64,000 nucleotides of DNA from Lachnospiraceae bacterium (GTDB taxonomy: Bacteria > Bacillota > Clostridia > Lachnospirales > Lachnospiraceae), in NCBI GenBank assembly GCA_902363835.1, contig CABJBM010000006.1, forward strand, positions 186,001-250,000. The letters are read 5' to 3'. Under the pieces are notes generated by a model. That model ran no database searches. It worked only from the letters and a program-made list of their open reading frames with translations, and had not been told where the DNA came from. Within the stretch, counting starts at the first letter, position 1. Each line of letters begins with the position of its first letter. Shown here piece after piece: positions 35,544 to 43,105 of the stretch. The translations under genes and the position numbers were made by a program.

Positions 35544-37004
35544 TTATATTCCTTTTATGTTACCAAGCACCTGTGCAACGGGCAGATACCCCTCACAGAA
35601 CACTTTTTCATATGCCTGCGCACATGCTTCGTCTGGTTGATACTCCTGCCGGCTGGAAAGAAGTCCGGCCAAAAAATCTTCCGCTGTTGCTTCCCCCTCA
35701 TTTCTGAAAAGAAAGAGGGCCGCCGCTCCATACAGCGTCGCTTCCGTCACTTCCGGCACTGTCACCCTCAGGTTCAGAATATCCGCTTTCATGTGCATCA
35801 TCGCCCGGTTGTGTACTGCACCGCCTGCACAGGTCACTGCCTCTTTTTCAACTCCATGATATTGTGCCAGAATCGTCATCAGCCATTTTGCCTGATATTG
35901 GAGCCCTTCGATGATCCCTTTCAGAATCCGGATTCCATCATGCCTTTCCGTAATACCGATCAGGGCGCCTTTCATGTCAGCACGGTACCAGGGTGCCCCC
36001 TGCCCAGTCAGATACGGGAAATACAGGAGTCCGCCCGGCCCTCTCTCCAGCAGGAGAAGTTTCCGGTTCATCTCTTCGTAAGACAGTTCCTGCAGCTGAA
36101 GGCTTTTACGGTACCACTCAATAGAATGTCCTGATGACGGTACATTGGCCATATAGAAATAGCCTCCATCTACAAAGGGTCCATACAGCAGTCCGCTGTC
36201 CCGGGGAAAACCGAAGATTTTCTTAACTTCCTCCTCCGGCAGGATTCCCACATAAGTTTCTGAAGTTCCCGCACTGTCACAGATGCCCTTTTGATCATGG
36301 TATAAAAGGCCAAAAGCCGCGCACAGATGATCGTGCCCGGCGAGCGCCACCGGAATCCCCCGATAATGCCCAAAGCTTCTGCCGGATGGCACCACCTCCG
36401 GAAAATTCTCTGTCCTCAGTCCGTAAGCTTCAATCCGTTCCTTATCCCATCTTCCCTGAAGTACATCATATACATAGGTTCTTGCAGCAAACGTAGGATC
36501 TGTATACAGCCTTCCTCCTGTCAGGCGGTAAGCCACATAATCACAGACGGAAAGCCAGAGTGCGGTTTCTGTGTCCAGCTTCTGTTTCTTTAACAGCCAG
36601 AGAAACTTATAGATTCCATACTTAAAACTGTTACGCAGTCCGGTAGTTTCAAATACCTTTCCGGCTTCTTCTTCTGTCATCTCCTGCGCAAGGGCCAGTG
36701 TCCTTTGATCAAACCATGGCAGAATATCCGTCAGTGCCTCTCCTGTTTTCCGGTTAATGACCAAACCAGCTTCCGCCATACCTGTAATGCTGATTCCCGA
36801 AGGGCAGGAGTCACAGGCTGCGCACAGGGAATCTGTCTGTTCTTTTACAATCCGCCAGATTTCCTCCCTGCGATAAACACTGCCACATTTTTCTTTTGTC
36901 AGAGGTGTTGCACACTTCTTCTGACGGAGTATCTTTCCTCCCCCATCAAACAGAATGGATTTGATGTGGGTGGTACCTATATCCAGTGCAATCACTGTTT
37001 TCAT
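35544..37004 (-). CDS. FGGY-family carbohydrate kinase
   Basis: A 486-residue sugar kinase of the ribulo/xylulo/glucono-kinase fold. VIALDIGTTHIKSILFDGGG is the N-terminal phosphate loop. GHDHLCAAFGL and DSAGTSETYVGILP are the second FGGY-N/C segments, and VTCAGGAVHNRAMMHMKADIL is the C-terminal adenosine site. It phosphorylates a pentulose, hexulose or aldonate in the cytoplasm, feeding the class II aldolase encoded next. Specificity cannot be read from motifs alone. Confidence 0.9.
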   Translation of the reverse strand: MKTVIALDIGTTHIKSILFDGGGKILRQKKCATPLTKEKCGSVYRREEIWRIVKEQTDSLCAACDSCPSGISITGMAEAGLVINRKTGEALTDILPWFDQRTLALAQEMTEEEAGKVFETTGLRNSFKYGIYKFLWLLKKQKLDTETALWLSVCDYVAYRLTGGRLYTDPTFAARTYVYDVLQGRWDKERIEAYGLRTENFPEVVPSGRSFGHYRGIPVALAGHDHLCAAFGLLYHDQKGICDSAGTSETYVGILPEEEVKKIFGFPRDSGLLYGPFVDGGYFYMANVPSSGHSIEWYRKSLQLQELSYEEMNRKLLLLERGPGGLLYFPYLTGQGAPWYRADMKGALIGITERHDGIRILKGIIEGLQYQAKWLMTILAQYHGVEKEAVTCAGGAVHNRAMMHMKADILNLRVTVPEVTEATLYGAAALFLFRNEGEATAEDFLAGLLSSRQEYQPDEACAQAYEKVFCEGYLPVAQVLGNIKGI

Positions 37005-37028
37005 AGACTTTTCCTCCCGTTTGCAGCA

Positions 37029-37685
37029 TCATTCGCCTTTACTTAAATCATCTCTTAATTTCTCAATACCCAGTACGGGACTGGTCAGGACTTTCTCTGC
37101 CCCTTCTTTCATATCCGCTATAGCAGATGCCATAGATGCCTGGGCCAGCAGGATCCGGTCCGACCGGTCCAGATATGCCTTCACAGCCTCTTTTATTTTG
37201 GCATCATGGGCTTCCCGATTTCCCTGCATCAGTGCCTCATAAGCGTCATCCACCAATACCGTATGGATGGTAACGTCTTTCCCGGCTTCCCTGGCCTTTC
37301 TCCGCACCAGACGTACCGTAGGTTCCAACGTGGAGTTCAGTGTGGCAAATACACTGATGACAGTCCCTTCCCCCACGGCTTTTTCCGCCATGGCTTCATC
37401 AATCCGGTAAACAGGAATCGTAAGCAGTTCATTCGCCTCTTCGGCGAATTCTCCGACAGTAGAACAGGCGCTCAGCACCACATCCACCCCCAGCCGTTCC
37501 AGATTACCGGCGTAACCGATCCAACGCTCCCTGACATATTCCACTTCATGGCATTCTCTCATATCTCCCAATATGGAATCATCCAGAAAATTAATCACCT
37601 GTATATCTCTGATCAGTTCCTTGACCAGCCGGCCCAGACTTTCGATGGTTGCCGGCGTCGTATGTATAATACCTATTTTTTTCAT
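37029..37685 (-). CDS. Asp/Glu/hydantoin racemase superfamily protein with one catalytic Cys
   Basis: A 218-residue member of the cofactor-independent racemase superfamily. The first catalytic cysteine is C74 in LSACSTVGE. The second position reads LLAQASMAS, with Ala183 where GCTxM-type motifs carry Cys, so simple two-base racemisation is unlikely. One-Cys relatives include decarboxylases and isomerases. Its place between the transporter and kinase genes suggests isomerisation, epimerisation or decarboxylation of the imported sugar acid. Tentative. Confidence 0.75.
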   Translation of the reverse strand: MKKIGIIHTTPATIESLGRLVKELIRDIQVINFLDDSILGDMRECHEVEYVRERWIGYAGNLERLGVDVVLSACSTVGEFAEEANELLTIPVYRIDEAMAEKAVGEGTVISVFATLNSTLEPTVRLVRRKAREAGKDVTIHTVLVDDAYEALMQGNREAHDAKIKEAVKAYLDRSDRILLAQASMASAIADMKEGAEKVLTSPVLGIEKLRDDLSKGE

Positions 37686-37704
37686 GCTTTTCTCCTGTCC
37701 GGCA

Positions 37705-38547
37705 TCACTTTATAGCTCCGCCCACATTCATTCCTTCAATAAAGTAATTCTGGAAGCAAAAGAACAGTAAAAGAATTGGCAGCATCGAAAGGAAAGATAT
37801 TGCCATCAGATAATTCCATTCCGTGTATCCCTGTCCTTTAAACACCTGTAGTCCCAGCTGAAGCGTATATTTTGACCTGTCATTCAAGTAAAGCAGCGGT
37901 CCCTGGAAGTCACTCCACGCACCCTTAAAGGAAATTAGCGCGATCGTTGCCAGCACCGGTTTCACGAGAGGCATCATCAGTTTTCCCCAGATATAGAAGT
38001 GACCGGCTCCATCCACTCTCGCTGCCTCCATCAGTTCATTGGGAATCGTCCGGTAAAACTGACGCATCATAAAGATATTGAACGCATTTCCGCAAAATGA
38101 CGGAACAATCAGCGGCAGATAAGTATTGACCCAGTGCAATTTTGAAAAGATAACATAGGTGGGAACCAAAGTTACAAAGCCCGGAATCATCATTGTCGCA
38201 AGCACCAGCTTGAACAACAGTTTTCTTCCCTTAAAATCTATCTTGGCAAATGCATAGGAAACCAGAGAATTCACCAGGACATTTCCTATAATTGTAAAAA
38301 ATACGATAATCAGAGTGTTAACCGTATATCTTGTAAATGGTGCTTTTCCCCATGCAATTACAAAATTCTCAAATAATGGTTTCTTCGGAAGCAGAGCAGG
38401 AGGATACTGGGCAATTTCAGGTGCAGATTTCAGTGCCGTACTGAACATCCACGCAATAGGAAACAGAATGATAAGTGAACCCAGGCTGAGAATAACAAAT
38501 AGGATGATATCTATAATTTTAATTTTCTCTTTGTGATAATTAATCAT
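37705..38547 (-). CDS. carbohydrate ABC transporter permease, MalG type
   Basis: A 280-residue permease of the CUT1 sugar importer family with about six spans. The start is ATG at 38547, preceded by GGAGGGAG; an ATG six codons earlier lacks an SD. The EAA loop reads MEAARVDGAGHFYIWGKLMMPLVKPVLATI. It ends NYFIEGMNVGGAIK, the typical MalG C-terminus. It overlaps the MalF-type gene by eight bases. No ATPase gene is in this operon; CUT1 systems often share a general MsmK/UgpC-type ATPase encoded elsewhere. Confidence 0.93.
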   Translation of the reverse strand: MINYHKEKIKIIDIILFVILSLGSLIILFPIAWMFSTALKSAPEIAQYPPALLPKKPLFENFVIAWGKAPFTRYTVNTLIIVFFTIIGNVLVNSLVSYAFAKIDFKGRKLLFKLVLATMMIPGFVTLVPTYVIFSKLHWVNTYLPLIVPSFCGNAFNIFMMRQFYRTIPNELMEAARVDGAGHFYIWGKLMMPLVKPVLATIALISFKGAWSDFQGPLLYLNDRSKYTLQLGLQVFKGQGYTEWNYLMAISFLSMLPILLLFFCFQNYFIEGMNVGGAIK

Positions 38548-39472
38548 CGCTGTCTCCCTCCTCATAATGCACCCATTTCTGTGAAATTTTCTGGTTTACT
38601 GCGGTAAGTATCATGACAATGGCAAACAAGAACCAGCACATTGCATTGGCATAGCCGGTTTTATAATTCTTAAACGCCTGATTCCATAAATGCAGATTGT
38701 AGAACAGCAGGGAACCTGCCGGTTTTCCTGTACCGTCTCCCGAAAATATATATCCTTCCTGGAATACCTGGAAGGCACCAATAATACCAATGGTCAGGTT
38801 ATAGAAAATAATTGGTGAAAGCATGGGAATCGTAATATTAATGAATTTGCGAAACGCTCCTGCACCGTCTAAGGCAGCCGCTTCATAGTAATCATTGGGA
38901 ATGCTCTGCAACCTGGCAAGATACAACAGCATCTGTCCTCCCAGTCCCCAAAGATGCATCAGGATAATTGCCGGCTTAGTCCAGTTGGGATCAGTCAGCC
39001 AGGCCGGTCCTTTGATACCGAGAAATCCAAGGATAGAATTCACCATACCATTGGCAGGATCCAGAAGCAGCATCCATAGGAAGTAGGTACCGACACCAAC
39101 CATGATGGATGGCAGATAGTAAATTGTCCGGAATGTACGGAGGCCAAAAATTGATTTATTTAAAATAACAGCCACAATTACACCACCGATTGTGACCAGC
39201 GGGATATTCAGAAGTGAGTATACCAACGTGTTTTTAAATGCTTTCCAGAACAATTGATCCTGAAAAAACATTCTTTTGTAATTTGCCACTCCTACATACT
39301 TTGCTGTTATCATATTATAGTCTGCAAAACTGGTGATAAATGAGAAAATCATAGGTCCTAAGACAAAGCAGACCATACCAACCAGCCATGGAAAAATAAA
39401 TACATAACCATATGCTGTCTCACGGCCTTTCCTGGAACATATTCCAAGCTTATTTAACAGATTACTAAACAT
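38540..39472 (-). CDS. carbohydrate ABC transporter permease, MalF type
   Basis: A 310-residue CUT1 permease, N-terminal FIFPWLVGMVCFVLGPMIFSF. The EAA loop is YEAAALDGAGAFRKFINITIPMLSPIIFYN. It pairs with the MalG-type permease encoded directly after it to form the import channel. It follows the binding-protein gene, from which it is separated by an intercistronic hairpin. Confidence 0.93.
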   Translation of the reverse strand: MFSNLLNKLGICSRKGRETAYGYVFIFPWLVGMVCFVLGPMIFSFITSFADYNMITAKYVGVANYKRMFFQDQLFWKAFKNTLVYSLLNIPLVTIGGVIVAVILNKSIFGLRTFRTIYYLPSIMVGVGTYFLWMLLLDPANGMVNSILGFLGIKGPAWLTDPNWTKPAIILMHLWGLGGQMLLYLARLQSIPNDYYEAAALDGAGAFRKFINITIPMLSPIIFYNLTIGIIGAFQVFQEGYIFSGDGTGKPAGSLLFYNLHLWNQAFKNYKTGYANAMCWFLFAIVMILTAVNQKISQKWVHYEEGDSDD

Positions 39473-39498
39473 GCGGCCTTTCCTCCTTCTTTTATAAG

Positions 39499-39526
39499 AA
39501 AAGACTCTTTTGGGGAAGAGTCTTTT
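39499..39526 (-). terminator. intercistronic hairpin between binding protein and permeases
   Basis: AAAAGACTCTT and AAGAGTCTTTT form an 11 bp stem with a six-base loop, followed on the minus strand by TTTTCTTATAA. Placed after the binding-protein gene, it probably attenuates read-through or protects the upstream mRNA, giving more binding protein than permease. Confidence 0.7.
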
Positions 39527-39555
39527 TGTCCAGGCATTTGTCCTTTATATTTGCA

Positions 39556-40878
39556 TTACTGATTACTTTTAATAAAGTTTGCAAATGCTTTCTGTGCATC
39601 ATCCAGGGCCTGATCCGTAGTCTTGATTCCAAGCTTTCCTTCATCCACAAGCGGTTTTAACACATCCTGATATCCCTTGATCTGGTTGGGCACAATTACT
39701 GTTACCGTTTCTTCCAGGCATTTGGCCAGATCCTTGTTGATCGGATTCTTGTAGAATTCTGAAGAATCATCAAAGTCATTTCTTGCCGAAAAGTCACCGA
39801 TATTAGTTGCCAGGAAATCCTGTGTCTCCTTGCTGGTTACGTATTTGATAAATTCATAAGAACCTTCCGGACATTTTGCGCCTTTGGGAATCTCCAGTAC
39901 AAAACCTCCTCCGTTTGCCACATGTCCGGTTCCCGGTTTGAATTCCGGCATCTGGATAATTCCATAGTTCAGATCAGGTGCATTCTGTTTTAAAGAAGAT
40001 TTGTAAGCACTGGTATGTGCCAGCATTGACATGGCACCGGAGGCAAATGGATCCTGCATACCGGAATCAAAAACCGCCTGCAGTTCGTCGAATTTACTCT
40101 GTCCGTAATATACAATCTGACCCCTGATCCAACTCATAACTTCCTTATTAGTATCTGTGTTTACTGCCGGTTCAAAGGTGTCTCTTGTAAACCAGCCCTG
40201 CCCGCTGTTTGCGTTGATGATCCAGGCATCAACGTCTGCATTTCCCAGCGTCGGAAGGAATCCAACCCTGTCCCAGGAATCCCCGTTCCTGACATCCAGC
40301 TTACGTGCAGCGGCGATTAAATCATCCCAGTTCTTGATATCCTCTGCCTTCAGTCCAACTTCCTCAAAGTGTGCTTTATTATAGTAGATAGCCCTTGTAT
40401 CCACTGACAGTGGAAGTCCGTAAACAGAACCGTCATCGCCGGTACATGCATCGATATACTGATCATAGAAGGCTCCCTTCTCCTTTTCTGTGAGAAACTT
40501 ATCTAAGCTTTCTACCTGTCCCTGGCTCGCACGGAATCTTACTTCCTCCATGCTGTTGGCCATGATATCACATGGGTTGCCAGCGGCAATCTGAGCTATA
40601 TTTTTAGTAAAAATATCACCAAACGGGATATCAACATATGTAACATGATATTTGTCCTGGGATTCATTAAATCCGTCTACCATCTTCTGGATGTAAGGTT
40701 TTCTTGCTTCCGAACTCCACCAGCCCCAAAACTGCAATTCCTGAACCTCTCCTTTCCCATCCGCAACTGCCCCTCCATTGCTTCCTGTTCCGGCTGGTTT
40801 TGTACTGCCGGCGCATCCTGCAAGTGCTGAAACAGCCAAGGCTGTTGTCAGCATTATAATAGTAAGTCTTCTTTTCAT
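39556..40878 (-). CDS. extracellular sugar-binding lipoprotein (family 1)
   Basis: A 440-residue solute-binding protein. It starts at 40878 with AGGAGG upstream and MKRRLTIIMLTTALAVSALAGC, a lipoprotein signal with lipobox LAGC. The mature part has the family-1 pattern (LQFWGWWSSEARKPYIQKMVDGFNES, DIMANSMEEVRFRASQGQVESLD, YGLPLSVDTRAIYYNKAHFEEVG). First gene of the ~26 kb sugar operon and partner of the two permeases. The ligand is unknown; the enzymes downstream suggest an oligosaccharide or glycoside containing mannosyl units. Confidence 0.93.
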   Translation of the reverse strand: MKRRLTIIMLTTALAVSALAGCAGSTKPAGTGSNGGAVADGKGEVQELQFWGWWSSEARKPYIQKMVDGFNESQDKYHVTYVDIPFGDIFTKNIAQIAAGNPCDIMANSMEEVRFRASQGQVESLDKFLTEKEKGAFYDQYIDACTGDDGSVYGLPLSVDTRAIYYNKAHFEEVGLKAEDIKNWDDLIAAARKLDVRNGDSWDRVGFLPTLGNADVDAWIINANSGQGWFTRDTFEPAVNTDTNKEVMSWIRGQIVYYGQSKFDELQAVFDSGMQDPFASGAMSMLAHTSAYKSSLKQNAPDLNYGIIQMPEFKPGTGHVANGGGFVLEIPKGAKCPEGSYEFIKYVTSKETQDFLATNIGDFSARNDFDDSSEFYKNPINKDLAKCLEETVTVIVPNQIKGYQDVLKPLVDEGKLGIKTTDQALDDAQKAFANFIKSNQ

Positions 40879-41223
40879 GATAATTTTTTCCTCCTCATAC
40901 AATTTGTTTTTGCCATAACTCTTTCCATATTGTCACTTTATCATATTTGTTCAATTATTACAAGCATGAAATGATATTTTTTGAACTTTATTGGTAATTT
41001 ATTGATCATATTATGATTTATTTTAAATTTTCAAGTATAAAAATGTTACTTTCTCCAAATCATTTCCTGCATTTTCTGTTTTTTTGTTTACAACCTCAAC
41101 TTTTTATACGAAATATGCATTCTCAACAAATTCAAATTATTTCACTTTTTTTCCTTGCTATTCATTTTTCATTCAAAGCATGTTATAATTGTATCAGGCT
41201 ACAAAGAAAGGATGGTTACAACC
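40879..41223. promoter_or_regulatory. divergent control region of the sugar operon and its DeoR regulator
   Basis: 345 bp, very A/T-rich. TATAAT at 41184-41189 is the likely -10 of the plus-strand regulator. ATCATA-T-TATGAT (41005-41017) is a perfect 6-1-6 palindrome and a candidate operator. On the minus strand TATGAT within a TTGAACAAATATGATAAAG stretch near 40940-40955 could be the -10 of the binding-protein gene, but its -35 is poor. I found no clear cre (CcpA) site. Confidence 0.5.
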
Positions 41224-41961
41224 ATGATTCCCGCAATACGACAGGAGAAGATCCTGGAGCTTTTATCTGCAAATGAAATTGTATCAACCGAATCCATTAT
41301 AAAAGATCTGAATATTTCAGTATCCACCTTAAGGCGTGACTTAATGAAGCTGGAAAGTGAAAAGAAAATCACCTTGCTGCATGGCGGAGGAGTCCGTCTT
41401 TCACAAAAGACAATTGAACTGAACATCACTACAAAAATCGAATTAAACAAAGAAGCAAAAGATGTGATTGCGCGGAAAGCAGCTTCCTTTGTGGAGGATG
41501 GAGATGTCATCTTTATGGATCCATCAAGCACCACTTATTTAATGATTCCTTATTTAGCGGGCAAAGATATCACCGTACTTACCAACGGAATCTCACATAT
41601 CAATCAGCTGATGTCCCTGGATATCTCCTGCGTTATGATTGGCGGCACAATCAAAAAGACCACAAATTCCTGCATCGGTCCGCTGACCGAAAGTACTATG
41701 GAAACTTTCTATTATAACAAGTGTTTCCTGGGTGCAAGTGGGTTTAGCATTAATTCCGGCATCACCAATCACGATATCAGTGAACGTACCATCAAGGTTC
41801 TTGCGTTGAAAAATGCAACCCGGCCTTACTTCCTTCTGGATCATACCAAGTATGGCATTGTAACCATGGTAAAGGTTGCAGACTTAGATGAGTATCCGAT
41901 TCTGATCGATCGGATCCCGCCTGAGCTTTCCGGATATAATAATCTGATTTTGTGTGAATAA
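41224..41961 (+). CDS. DeoR/GlpR-family transcriptional regulator
   Basis: A 245-residue repressor-type protein. The N-terminal winged helix (IRQEKILELLSANEIVSTESIIKDLNISVSTLRRDLMKLE) and HGGGVRL hinge are typical. The C-terminal DeoR sensor domain binds a phosphosugar (DGDVIFMDPSSTTYLMIPYL, TNGISHINQL). The ATG at 41224 matches the family start; the upstream AAAGGA is rather far away, so the ATG at 41212 is an alternative. Its divergent position makes it the probable regulator of the sugar operon, with a phosphorylated intermediate made by the FGGY or DUF1537 kinase as likely inducer. Confidence 0.9.
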   Translation: MIPAIRQEKILELLSANEIVSTESIIKDLNISVSTLRRDLMKLESEKKITLLHGGGVRLSQKTIELNITTKIELNKEAKDVIARKAASFVEDGDVIFMDPSSTTYLMIPYLAGKDITVLTNGISHINQLMSLDISCVMIGGTIKKTTNSCIGPLTESTMETFYYNKCFLGASGFSINSGITNHDISERTIKVLALKNATRPYFLLDHTKYGIVTMVKVADLDEYPILIDRIPPELSGYNNLILCE

Positions 41962-41991
41962 TACTGTGCAACCCGGAGATAAAACAAAGCA

Positions 41992-42034
41992 GGAGGTACA
42001 CTGAAATTCAAAATTCAGTGTACCTCCCGTTTTT
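41992..42034. terminator. terminator between deoR-type gene and metA
   Basis: A perfect 14 bp stem (GGAGGTACACTGAA against 42014-42027), eight-base loop, then CGTTTTT on the plus strand. On the minus strand it is followed by TGCTTTGTTTT, so it may also stop the convergent metA transcript. Confidence 0.9.
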
Positions 42035-42196
42035 GACCATTTTATTCATATAGCATTAATTGGACAATAGTCGATAAAGTGGATATTTTTAAAAAAAGTT
42101 ATTGCTGGTAAAATAGCTCTATCATAATTTTCTATAAGGAATAACAACTTTTAATCGCCTAAAAGCCAAGAAATACCTGACTTTCAAGGAATCTCC

Positions 42197-43102
42197 CTAG
42201 AGCTCATACGGCGTCACCTGATATACATAATAGTTCAGCCAGTTCCCATACATTGTATTGGCCCCATTCCTCCAATTCAAAACAGGCATTGTATCGGGAT
42301 CATCATTTTCATAATAATTGCAGGGAATCTCAGGATCCAGGCCCTTTCCCAAATCCCGGTGATATTCTCCATCCAAAGACATGCGGTCGTATTCCGGATG
42401 TCCCTGGATAAAGACCTGCCTTCCATCCCGGCTCATTACCAGAAGAATTCCGGCCTCTTTTGATTCCACCAGAATCATCAGCTCCGGATGCTTTTCAATG
42501 TCCTCTCTTCTCACCTCCGTATAACGGGAGTGAGGAGCCATGACATAATCATCCAGGCTTCGCACAAGGGGCACCTTACGGTCCAGGACCTTGTGACGGT
42601 AAATGCCGGACAGCTTACTCTCTCTCTTGTATTTTGGTATGCCATAATGGTAGTAAAGGCCTGCCTGGGCTCCCCAACAGATATGAAGGGAGCTGGTCAC
42701 ATGGATCTTGCTCCATTCCATGATCTTCTTTAGCTCTTCCCAGTAATTGACCTCTTCAAATTCCATGTTCTCCACCGGGGCTCCGGTAATGATCATGCCG
42801 TCAAATTTCTTTTTCTTCACTTCATTGAAATAAACATAAAATTTATTTAAGTGGCTGGCTGACGTATTCTTGGAAGTATGGCTTTCCAGCATCAAAAAGG
42901 TACAGTCCACCTGCAAAGGCGTGTTGGATAAGGCCCGGAGAAGCTGGGTTTCGGTCTCCTCCTTTACAGGCATGAGGTTAATGATCAGAATCTGAAGAGG
43001 ACGGATATCCTGGCTTAAAGCCCGGTCCTCATCCATCATAAAAATGTTCTCTTTTTCCAGTATGGCTTTTGCAGGTAAATCCTTTTGTACTTTAATGGGC
43101 AT
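42197..43102 (-). CDS. metAA: homoserine O-acetyltransferase (MetA family)
   Basis: A 301-residue acyltransferase that activates homoserine for methionine synthesis. The catalytic C142 is in HICWGAQAGLYY, with H235 and E237 in IQGHPEYD. Residue 111 is Glu (GAPVEN); in this family Glu at 111 has been linked to acetyl-CoA use and Gly to succinyl-CoA, so acetylation is predicted. It follows ligA by four bases and shares its transcript. There is no S-box or T-box leader directly before it. Confidence 0.95.
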   Translation of the reverse strand: MPIKVQKDLPAKAILEKENIFMMDEDRALSQDIRPLQILIINLMPVKEETETQLLRALSNTPLQVDCTFLMLESHTSKNTSASHLNKFYVYFNEVKKKKFDGMIITGAPVENMEFEEVNYWEELKKIMEWSKIHVTSSLHICWGAQAGLYYHYGIPKYKRESKLSGIYRHKVLDRKVPLVRSLDDYVMAPHSRYTEVRREDIEKHPELMILVESKEAGILLVMSRDGRQVFIQGHPEYDRMSLDGEYHRDLGKGLDPEIPCNYYENDDPDTMPVLNWRNGANTMYGNWLNYYVYQVTPYEL

Positions 43103-43105
43103 AAT

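Noticed and set aside
40879-41223. Catabolite-responsive element (cre) in the sugar operon control region
   Set aside because: No stretch fits the TGNAANCGNTNNCA pattern well enough; only a 6-1-6 palindrome and a -10 are reported.
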